This document shows, piece after piece, positions 28,129-34,669 of a stretch of DNA of 64,000 nt (position 1 is the first letter of the stretch; every line of letters begins with the position of its first letter). Origin of the DNA: Nocardia brasiliensis NBRC 14402 (GTDB taxonomy: Bacteria > Actinomycetota > Actinomycetes > Mycobacteriales > Mycobacteriaceae). The stretch is from positions 1 through 64,000 of the forward strand of contig NZ_BAFT02000075.1 in the NCBI RefSeq assembly GCF_000308475.2, given 5' to 3'. The notes beneath the pieces are model-generated. The model was not told the DNA's origin and searched no databases. It saw only the letters and a list, made by a program, of their open reading frames with translations. A program made the position numbers and the translations under genes.

Positions 28129-28485
28129 CTAGGTGCTGACGGTGGCGAAGGTTTCGAGGTCGTAGTTCTTGGCGTAGCCGTTCTCGACGCCCACCAGGAG
28201 GTCGACGATCTCGAAATAGCGGTCCCAGAACGGGGTTTCGCGGAGGGCCTCGATCAGGAGCTGATAGCAGTCGTGACTGTCGGCCTCCCACATCCAGACG
28301 TCGGTGACGCGGGTGGAGTAGAACTCGGTGTCGAAGAAGCGGGAGCGGACGCCCTTCGTCCTTTCGTTGATGGCGGGCAGGACTTCGGTTTCGAAAGCGG
28401 CGACACGCTGCGCAACGGTCAGCGCCAGCCATTCCGGGGTGGTCTTCACCAGCATGAACGCGGTGATGGCGGCAGTCGTACGCAT
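28129..28485 (-). CDS. Darcynin-like protein
   Basis: This 118-residue protein matches, in my recollection, the darcynin family: start AFMLVKTTPEWLAL (about 9-22), middle SRFFDTEFYSTRVTDVWMWE, and end LVGVENGYAKNYDLETF. Darcynins are small ferredoxin-fold-like proteins of unknown role. Its first codons and upstream region recur at 33086-33125 as a gene-start remnant. It is upstream of the NmrA/MarR pair but not obviously in an operon. Confidence 0.75.
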   Translation of the reverse strand: MRTTAAITAFMLVKTTPEWLALTVAQRVAAFETEVLPAINERTKGVRSRFFDTEFYSTRVTDVWMWEADSHDCYQLLIEALRETPFWDRYFEIVDLLVGVENGYAKNYDLETFATVST

Positions 28486-28504
28486 GGGAATTCCCTTCTG
28501 TTGC
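28465..28504. repeat. 40-bp direct repeat, copy 1 (start of darcynin-like gene)
   Basis: This segment covers the first codons and ribosome site of the darcynin-like gene and matches 33086-33125 in the same orientation with about six mismatches. The shared core is CATGGGAATTCCCTTCTG. Confidence 0.8.
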
Positions 28505-28624
28505 CGCCCGATCGACGAGTCGTCGGGCGGGCGGACAGTGACATGACCATGAGGTTAGGAATCCGGTAGTGCTGCGCGCCACGCAAGTTGTGTAAGTCCG
28601 TTTTGCGCTCTGTGCAATTCGCTT

Positions 28625-29464
28625 TCAGTGGCTGAACGCGCCGGCGTGGTCGGCGGCCCAGGTCGAGAAGCCGAGGGCCGGGCGGCCGAGCAGTTCTTCG
28701 ACGGTGTGGGTGGTGGGACCTGGGACGCGGGCGTAGTCCGCGAGCGAACCGAGCAGCCGGGCGGGGATCTCTTCGGGCAGGCCCTGTGCGCTCATCGCGG
28801 CACGCACCTGTTCCGGTGGCAGTTCGAGGAACGACAGGTCGCGGCCGATGGCGTCGCCGAGCAGACGGACCTTGTCGTACTGGGTCAGCGACTGCGGACC
28901 GGTCAGCACGTAGTGGCGGCCGGCGTGGTCCCCGCTCGTCAGCGCGCGGACGGCGACGGCGGCGATATCGCGTTCGTGGATCGGCGAAGTGGCGGCCTTG
29001 CCGTAAGCGCCGCGCACCACATCGCCGCCGCGCAGTTGCGGTATCCAGGCCAGCGTGTTGGCGTCGAAGTCGGCGCAGCGCAAGGAAGTCCACGCCAAAC
29101 CCGAGGCTTCGGCGGCGGCCTCCAGTGCGTGGAACCCGGCGATGAATCGGGGTTCGCCTGCGGGGTATTCGACGGTGGCCGCCGAGACGACCACTACCCG
29201 GCGAGCACCGTACTCGGCTGCGGTGGAAAGGATTTCGGGCGCGGTGGCGATAGCCGCGCGCGAGCTGAGCAGTACCGCCTCGACGCCGCTCCACGCATCG
29301 CGGGGTATGGCCGGCACCGACGGATCACCCTGCACCACAGTGGTTCCCGGTGGTAGGTGGGCGGCGGTGGCGCGGGTGACGGCGGTGACTTTCGCGCCGG
29401 ACTCGTGCAATTGGGTGACTACTTCCCGGCCTACCGTTCCGGTGGCGCCGATGACGACGATCAT
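28625..29464 (-). CDS. NmrA-like NAD(P)H-binding protein
   Basis: The 279-residue protein has an atypical short-chain dehydrogenase (NmrA/HSCARG-like) Rossmann fold: IVVIGATGTVGREVV (about 2-16) with the GATGxVG dinucleotide motif. It lacks a clear YxxxK catalytic pair, so it may act as a redox sensor or a quinone-type reductase. The ATG at 29464 puts the motif at the N-terminus. It is divergent from a MarR gene with a palindromic operator between them, and is probably the regulated partner. Confidence 0.85.
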   Translation of the reverse strand: MIVVIGATGTVGREVVTQLHESGAKVTAVTRATAAHLPPGTTVVQGDPSVPAIPRDAWSGVEAVLLSSRAAIATAPEILSTAAEYGARRVVVVSAATVEYPAGEPRFIAGFHALEAAAEASGLAWTSLRCADFDANTLAWIPQLRGGDVVRGAYGKAATSPIHERDIAAVAVRALTSGDHAGRHYVLTGPQSLTQYDKVRLLGDAIGRDLSFLELPPEQVRAAMSAQGLPEEIPARLLGSLADYARVPGPTTHTVEELLGRPALGFSTWAADHAGAFSH

Positions 29465-29522
29465 GATCGACCTTCTTCGTTCCTGGTCGGCCGCTGCCGC
29501 GGCCTCCAACGGATGTCGTAAA

Positions 29523-29539
29523 ATATGAAAGTCATATTA
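29523..29539. promoter_or_regulatory. Palindromic operator, probable MarR site
   Basis: A perfect 17-bp dyad, AATATGA-AAG-TCATATT, lies between the NmrA-like and MarR genes (23 bp before the MarR start). Its AT-rich halves stand out in the GC-rich sequence, as expected for a MarR operator controlling both genes. Confidence 0.75.
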
Positions 29540-29561
29540 TTTGATACGAGCCGGAGATGAT

Positions 29562-30047
29562 ATGGGTTCCGTAGTAAATGGTGGTGATCCTCGTCACCGT
29601 CGTCGGGTGACGACCCGGATCAAGGACTCGTTGCGCGCGGTACGCAGTCAGTTGGCCCTGTTCAACCGGCAGGTCAGCGCGCGGCTGGAACTCAAGGAGG
29701 TCGACTTCGACTGCCTGGATCTGATCAACGGTCACGGCCCGCTGAGCCCCAGCGCGCTCGCGAAACACGCCGGCGTGCACCCCGCCACGCTCACCGGCGT
29801 CCTGGATCGACTGGAGCGGGCGGGCTGGATCGTGCGCGAACGCGCCAGCGACGACCGCCGCGCGGTCGTCGTCCGCTCCCTCCCCGACCGGCTCGGCGAG
29901 ATGTACGACCTGCTATCTGGAATGAACACCGCCGTCGACGAACTCTGCGCCGACTACACCCCGGAGCAACTCGAACTACTAGCCGGATTCCTCGATCGCG
30001 TCACCGCCGCCGGGCGCACCGCCACCGAAGGGCTCGTCAAAGAGTGA
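29562..30047 (+). CDS. MarR-family transcriptional regulator
   Basis: The 161-residue regulator has the MarR winged helix: GHGPLSPSALAKHAGVHPAT (helix-turn-helix, about 55-74), LTGVLDRLERAGWIVRE and the wing RASDDRRAVVV (about 92-102). The ATG at 29562 follows CGGAG. The palindrome at 29523 is in the divergent promoter shared with the NmrA-like gene, so autoregulation and control of that gene are likely; the inducer is unknown. Confidence 0.9.
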   Translation: MGSVVNGGDPRHRRRVTTRIKDSLRAVRSQLALFNRQVSARLELKEVDFDCLDLINGHGPLSPSALAKHAGVHPATLTGVLDRLERAGWIVRERASDDRRAVVVRSLPDRLGEMYDLLSGMNTAVDELCADYTPEQLELLAGFLDRVTAAGRTATEGLVKE

Positions 30048-30118
30048 GGTCACTACAACGGCGGCCCGGTCGGCCGCGGCCTAGGCGCGATGCGTCGATC
30101 TGCCTTTGCTGCGGCTGT

Positions 30119-30195
30119 CTGACTACCTTTTTGTATTCGAGAAGTGTGACTCCCAAAAGGTAGTCAGGTATCCTGACTCCTAAAAGGTAGTCAGG
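30119..30195. promoter_or_regulatory. hipBA operator array (two 22-bp direct repeats plus an inverted half)
   Basis: Two near-identical 22-mers, TGACTCCCAAAAGGTAGTCA (start of copy at 30147) and TGACTCCTAAAAGGTAGTCA (start at 30174), lie 27 bp apart, each itself an imperfect dyad (TGACT.CC / GGTAGTCA). A reversed element CTGACTACCTTTTTG at 30119-30133 precedes them. They directly precede the antitoxin start and reach the AGGGAGGT ribosome site, so antitoxin binding should block transcription. Confidence 0.8.
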
Positions 30196-30203
30196 GAGGT
30201 GTC

Positions 30204-30443
30204 ATGGAGTACGCGGGCAAGGTCACCAGTGCTGAATCGCTGGGGCGAATTCTCCAGCAGGCACGGCTGCTGAGCGGGTTGAGTCAACGTGAGCTTGCGG
30301 AGCGCCTCGGCACTACCCAGCGCTATATCTGGGAGATCGAGGCAGGTAAGCCGTCGATCTACACCAAGCGATTGTTCGCGATGATGCGAGAGACCGGGAT
30401 GGAACTCACTGCCACCATCGAACCTGAGAACCGCCGTGGGTGA
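30204..30443 (+). CDS. hipB: HipB-like antitoxin, Xre-family regulator
   Basis: The 79-residue protein is a compact Xre helix-turn-helix: LGRILQQARLLSGLSQRELA (about 13-32) followed by the recognition segment TTQRYIWEIEAGK. It neutralises HipA and represses the operon. The ribosome site AGGGAGGT lies beside the repeated operators. Its 3' end overlaps hipA by 8 bp, as usual for this operon. Confidence 0.9.
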   Translation: MEYAGKVTSAESLGRILQQARLLSGLSQRELAERLGTTQRYIWEIEAGKPSIYTKRLFAMMRETGMELTATIEPENRRG

Positions 30444-31668
30444 CCTCGTCGTGGAGTTGTACGACACTCGCATCGGAAGGATCGCTGGTACATGGCGCAA
30501 CTTCGATTTCGTCGCCGATGCAGAGGCGATCGCCAGGTTTGGGCTCGACAGTTCGATTTTGTCTGTATCTATCCCTTTGGCGGCCATCGCAACCCGTGGT
30601 CATAAGGCCCGACGCCAGAACTATTTCCGGGAGCTTCTTCCCGAAGGCCGGATGCGGATTCGGATGGCGATGGAGGGGGATCTGGCAGAACAAGATGTCA
30701 TCGGTTTGCTCCGGCGCTATGGACGTGATGTCGCCGGTGCCCTGCAGATTTGGGATCCGGACGTTCCTGGCGAGCCGAAGGTCCCCGGACTGGAGCAACT
30801 CACGGCCGCAGGGGTCGCGCACATGCTCAACAACGTGCAGGACAACCCGCTGGGCAACAAACCTATCGGTGGAAAGACTTCCTTGGCAGGTGTCCAGGAC
30901 AAGATCGTGCTCGCTCGCACCAGCGATCGTTGGAACCGGGTGATCGACGGCTACCCGTCGACGCATATTCTCAAGCCGGCATCCCGAGATAATCCGACCA
31001 TCATTTACGACGAGGAGTATGGTTCGCGCTTTGCCCGTGCGGCGGGGCTGGCGGAGTTCGACACCTGGATCGAGGAATTCGAGGGCACGCCTGCCGTGGT
31101 GATCGAGCGGTACGACCGGGTAGCCGACTCGGAGGTCGTGCGGATTCACCAGGAAGATTTCAACCAGGTGCTCGGTGCCAGTGGGGATCAGAAATATCAG
31201 AAGTTCGGTGGGCGAGTCGATTTGGCACGCATCGCCGCTGTCTTGTCCGCGATCGCTGATCGTTCCTCTCTGGAACGGCTGCTGCGGATGGTCACGTTAG
31301 CGGTTGCTGTTGGCAACCTGGACATGCACGCGAAGAACATTTCCATGCTGCATCGTTCGGACGGGACTGCGACGCTGGCGCCGGCCTACGACTTTGTCCC
31401 GCAGGTGCACCAACCCAATGACGGAGAGATGGCGCTCGCAATCGACGGTGAGTACCGCCACCGGGCGATCACCCGTGCACATCTCGTGGCCGACGGTCAG
31501 TCTTGGGGAGTGTCCGATGCCGAACAGATCGTTGATGGATTGCTCGACACCGTGATCGAGGTTGCTGCGACAGAATCGCCGCATCCAGCGGCACACCCGA
31601 GCCTGCCCGTCGATATCGCCCGCTTCGCTGCCAACTTGGCAGCGGGGCGAGCGGCTGGCGATTCCTGA
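30436..31668 (+). CDS. hipA: HipA-like serine/threonine kinase toxin
   Basis: The 410-residue protein has the HipA N-terminal domain (couple_hipA, about 1-100) and the kinase core. Key positions: the Ser-containing glycine-rich loop KTSLAGVQDK (about 147-156), Lys180 in HILKP, ERYDR (224-228), the catalytic GNLDMHAKN (293-301) and YDFVP (318-322). In E. coli HipA phosphorylates glutamyl-tRNA synthetase and causes persistence; here this is inferred. All residues appear intact, so the toxin may be active. The GTG start overlaps hipB. Confidence 0.93.
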   Translation: MGDLVVELYDTRIGRIAGTWRNFDFVADAEAIARFGLDSSILSVSIPLAAIATRGHKARRQNYFRELLPEGRMRIRMAMEGDLAEQDVIGLLRRYGRDVAGALQIWDPDVPGEPKVPGLEQLTAAGVAHMLNNVQDNPLGNKPIGGKTSLAGVQDKIVLARTSDRWNRVIDGYPSTHILKPASRDNPTIIYDEEYGSRFARAAGLAEFDTWIEEFEGTPAVVIERYDRVADSEVVRIHQEDFNQVLGASGDQKYQKFGGRVDLARIAAVLSAIADRSSLERLLRMVTLAVAVGNLDMHAKNISMLHRSDGTATLAPAYDFVPQVHQPNDGEMALAIDGEYRHRAITRAHLVADGQSWGVSDAEQIVDGLLDTVIEVAATESPHPAAHPSLPVDIARFAANLAAGRAAGDS

Positions 31669-31814
31669 CATCATGTAGCACAGCTGGTTTCGTAATGTTA
31701 GATCGAACTGAGCTGATGAGGCCGAGCCTTGAATCCGCGACTGTATGTCGGTCTCGCTTGCTAACGTTCCCTCCGTAAGTTGACGAGGTCGTGATGCTCG
31801 CTTGGAGGCCACCC

Positions 31815-32629
31815 GTGACAGCAGCTCTCCGCCCTTGGGGCGAACGTTCCAATACAATTGGCTTCGTCCCCGGGAAGAAGGAATCTCGACAGGAGGCGTT
31901 GAAAGATATTCTTGATCAATTGACCATTAAATCTGGGCATGAAATTCGCATCAAGATGGCAAGTGGCAAGGAAGTATCTGTGCCGGTCGATGACATTTGC
32001 GGAAAGCAGCTGTCTCGCGGTGCGCTGGTGCGGCGAGAAAAAGATATGTGGATAACCACAGATGCTGCGAAAAACTGGCTCGACACGGGCCGCAATTCGG
32101 ATCTTGCTGATCATCTTCACGCCAATGTGAAGTTTTTTGGCGAGTTGTTGAGGAGATCGAAGGCGTCCATAGCCAGCGAGATCTTCTCCGGGTTGCCAAA
32201 GATTATGGTTTGATGTGGACAAGCGCAGATCAGGTTCATCGGCGTATAAGCTGGATGGAGTTGTTGGGGCTCGTGGAGCGGTGGGGGAATAGCAAGTTTG
32301 TAACCACCGATTCTGGCCGGAATTTCCTGCAGCGCGTGACGCTTGCAAACCCAAGTGACGTGGTGGGGATTCGACGAGATGAGGAAGATGAGGAAGTTGT
32401 ACTTGTTCCGCCGAGTGAAAGTGCTCAGGTTGCTCTGTCGCATCAACGCGCCCGAAAAGTGATCATTGGATATATTCCTCGCGGCCGAAAGGCTCCCGAT
32501 AGAGGCGATAGCCCGGGTTCGCAGTCGCCATTCGATGCGATCAGGGCGCTATTGGACCTGGTCGGCGATAGCATCTCGATGGATCAATACTATGAACAGT
32601 GCGCTTCAATAACAAATTCACGCTACTGA
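31815..32629 (+). pseudogene. Winged-helix repeat protein disrupted by a 1-bp frameshift
   Basis: A GTG start (GGAGG 6 nt upstream) opens a frame beginning VTAALRPWGERSNTIGF and running to KFFGELL; the in-frame stop comes at 32211-32213. One missing G after 32150 (TTGTTG[G]AGGAG) would instead continue as GELLEEIEGVHSQRDLL, joining the next frame (YGLMWTSADQVHRRISWM) without a break to 32629. The joined product has at least two winged-helix units: one at RREKDMWITTDAAKNWL, another at HRRISWMELLGLVERWG with the wing KFVTTDSGRNFL. The region is visibly AT-richer and uses rare codons (AAA, ATA, AAT), suggesting transfer. Could be sequencing error, natural decay or recoding. Function not recognised. 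Confidence 0.6.
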
Positions 32630-33063
32630 CATCCGAAGATCTGGCAACGCTTGTCCAGCGTCATCTGGTGCACCCGTTGACGCTAACGGAGCTACGAGTC
32701 CTTTTTCAGCGTGATGGCGACGATTTGGCCGATATCGAGGAGCAGTATTCGGCCTCCGCTCGGTCTGCCGAGTTGCTTACGAAGATCATCGAGCTTCTTT
32801 ACGCGGAGGCACGTGAAGAGGATCCACTGCTCGACGGGTATATCAGCTTGGAAAACATAAACTATGCTCTCCGGAAAGAGATGTCGCCGCGTCCGGCTTC
32901 TTCTGCGGTGGAGGAGTGTTTGAAATTTCTTTCGCATGACCTCGTTCGTGGTGCAATACGAAGCGGAAACAAATATAAACTGTCAGATGCTCCGGCGAAC
33001 GTCATGCGCCGATTGGTGGGGCTAGGTGCGGATCTTTGCTCGATTGCCCCTGTGGCCGACTAG
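32599..33063 (+). CDS. Unknown protein overlapping the winged-helix gene
   Basis: A GTG-started 154-residue ORF overlaps the end of the preceding gene by 31 bp and shares its AT-rich codon use. It is mostly helical and acidic (LVQRHLVHPLTLTELRVLF, then LENINYALRKE), with a winged-helix-like C-terminus ending GNKYKLSDAPANVMRRL. It may be a separate subunit or the displaced third part of a once longer gene. No homology was recognised. Confidence 0.55.
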   Translation: MRFNNKFTLLTSEDLATLVQRHLVHPLTLTELRVLFQRDGDDLADIEEQYSASARSAELLTKIIELLYAEAREEDPLLDGYISLENINYALRKEMSPRPASSAVEECLKFLSHDLVRGAIRSGNKYKLSDAPANVMRRLVGLGADLCSIAPVAD

Positions 33064-33085
33064 TGAAGGACGCGGTGGCGCCGGG

Positions 33086-33125
33086 GAAGGCGGCGGTCGT
33101 ACTCATGGGAATTCCCTTCTGCTGA
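33086..33125. repeat. 40-bp direct repeat, copy 2 (remnant of a darcynin-like gene start)
   Basis: This matches 28465-28504 and, on the minus strand, reads as ribosome site, ATG and MSTTAA before the similarity ends at the AT-rich island edge. It looks like the 5' end of a second darcynin-like gene interrupted by the island. Confidence 0.7.
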
Positions 33126-33203
33126 GCGACGGCCCGTGTCGAGAAGCGATGGACGGGCGGCCGGGTCCGGAACGGCCACGGTACGGCGCGTAGCCGGTCT
33201 TGC

Positions 33204-33322
33204 CTACGACGGGCGGATACAGACCGTGAATTGTGAGACGATGCCGTCCTCGCCGGTTGGGCACGGCGGGTGCGACTCGTAGTTCGTATCGACAACCCAG
33301 CGCAAGTCGCCGACATGATCAC
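33204..33322 (-). pseudogene. Possible gene remnant before the Fic gene
   Basis: On the minus strand, a protein-like tail (GDLRWVVDTNYESHPPC, then EDGIVSQFTVCIRPS and a stop) lacks a proper start and overlaps the end of the Fic gene by 4 bp. It looks like a leftover C-terminus of an unknown enzyme. Confidence 0.3.
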
Positions 33323-34521
33323 AGTGGGCGAGCCGCGTCGGCGATCCGGACGCCGAGGTCGTCGAGTTCGTCGAGGACTGCGCCGGCGCCCCAGATCTGG
33401 TTGCGTTTCCGGTCGGTGAGGGGCCGTAGTACGCCGGCTTCGGCCAAGCGGTCGATTGCCGCGAAAACACTACTGCGAGAAGCTTTTGTCAGGGCTTGCG
33501 CCTCTTCGGCGGACAGGGTCGGGTGGGCAGGTAGGTGTTCGAGCAATGCAGCGGCGGCGCTGCCGGCGCGCACGCCGCCGAGCATCTCGCGCCACTCGCG
33601 TGGGATCTCGTCGCGCAGCCGCTCGGCTGTCGTTCGCGACTGTGCGGCCGCGATCGCCGCACATCGCGCGAAATCCGAGATGAGCGGCCGCACGTCACCT
33701 GTCCGGTAGAGCGTGAGCAGCTCGAAGTAGCGGTCGCGCCGGGCTACCAGTGCCGACGCGAGCGGAACCACCACCAGTGTGGTTACGCCACGCAACCGCA
33801 GCACACTGTTGATGAGCGCCCGCCCGATCCGGCCGTTGCCGTCGGTGAACGGATGGATGGACTCGAACTGCGCGTGCGCGACCGCGGCTTGCGCGAGCGC
33901 CGACAGATCGCTCCGGTTGACGAACGTCTCTAGATCGGCCATGTAATCGGCCACGGTGTCCGGTGGTGGCGGAATGTAGATCGAACCACGCGGCGAATGA
34001 TCGCTGCCGCCAATCCAGTTCTGCATGTCCCGGAAGCGCCCGGCATGCTTGTGTTCGTACTTGTCGTCGGCCATGAGAATGCGATGCGCGGCAAGGAAAT
34101 TCGGTATGGTGACCCGGCGCTCTCGGGAGGCGGAGCCAATCAGCGCGTCCAGCGCAGCTGTTGCGGCGGCCATCGCCATCGCCGAAGGGTTGCTCCGAAT
34201 GCCGTGTAGCGCGCGAGCGTAGTCGTCGAGATCGGCGTCGATGGCTTCGATCTTCGATGACGCTACCGACTCGGTGCGCAATAGCAGTAACCCCAACGCC
34301 TCGAGTTGGTCCCCATGGGCGGCGTCCAACACCGCGATCTCCCGAACTGCCGCCTCCAATTCGGCCGACAGCGCAGCATCGATGTCGACTGTCTGGCTGG
34401 CGATCCTCGGTGGCAGGGACACCTCGATCGCACGCAGCATTCGATCGTCCCGGGTGCCGCCGCGATGCGTCTGCTGCCACGCTCGCCGCTCCCGGGCGTG
34501 CGCGGGCCACTCTGTCGACAC
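33319..34521 (-). CDS. Fic-domain protein (probable AMPylator) with C-terminal winged helix
   Basis: The 400-residue protein has the full Fic catalytic motif HPFTDGNGRIGR (223-234) and an N-terminal inhibitory-type motif SSKIEA (88-93; consensus S/T-xxx-E-G/N) that would make it a class II Fic, self-inhibited by its own helix. The C-terminal segment LSAEEAQALTKASRSSVFAA looks like a winged-helix DNA-binding domain (about 348-400). The GTG start at 34521 has GGAGG upstream. A triple operator array lies between it and the divergent YyaL gene, pointing to autoregulation. Target unknown. Confidence 0.9.
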   Translation of the reverse strand: MSTEWPAHARERRAWQQTHRGGTRDDRMLRAIEVSLPPRIASQTVDIDAALSAELEAAVREIAVLDAAHGDQLEALGLLLLRTESVASSKIEAIDADLDDYARALHGIRSNPSAMAMAAATAALDALIGSASRERRVTIPNFLAAHRILMADDKYEHKHAGRFRDMQNWIGGSDHSPRGSIYIPPPPDTVADYMADLETFVNRSDLSALAQAAVAHAQFESIHPFTDGNGRIGRALINSVLRLRGVTTLVVVPLASALVARRDRYFELLTLYRTGDVRPLISDFARCAAIAAAQSRTTAERLRDEIPREWREMLGGVRAGSAAAALLEHLPAHPTLSAEEAQALTKASRSSVFAAIDRLAEAGVLRPLTDRKRNQIWGAGAVLDELDDLGVRIADAARPL

Positions 34522-34554
34522 AGACGCCTCCTAACCCGGAAAAACCACGACCTT

Positions 34555-34604
34555 AGTCCGATTTAAACTTATAACTCGGACTAACGCAACGATCAATCCG
34601 AGTT
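34555..34604. promoter_or_regulatory. Three-site operator array upstream of the Fic gene
   Basis: Three copies of the 10-mer ARTCCGAKTT occur here: AGTCCGATTT (34555-34564, plus), its inverse at 34573-34582, and AATCCGAGTT (34595-34604, plus). The first two also form a dyad of 7-bp arms, AGTCCGA and TCGGACT. All lie in AT-rich sequence just ahead of the Fic start. Confidence 0.65.
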
Positions 34605-34669
34605 GATTTCGCACGTGAGAGGTGAGGATGGATCGGGTTTGCGTGCGCCTGGTATGGCAGGCTGGAAGC

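Noticed and set aside
33064..33318. Attachment site for a tRNA-integrated island
   Set aside because: No tRNA or integrase gene is present; the direct repeat instead maps to a protein gene start.
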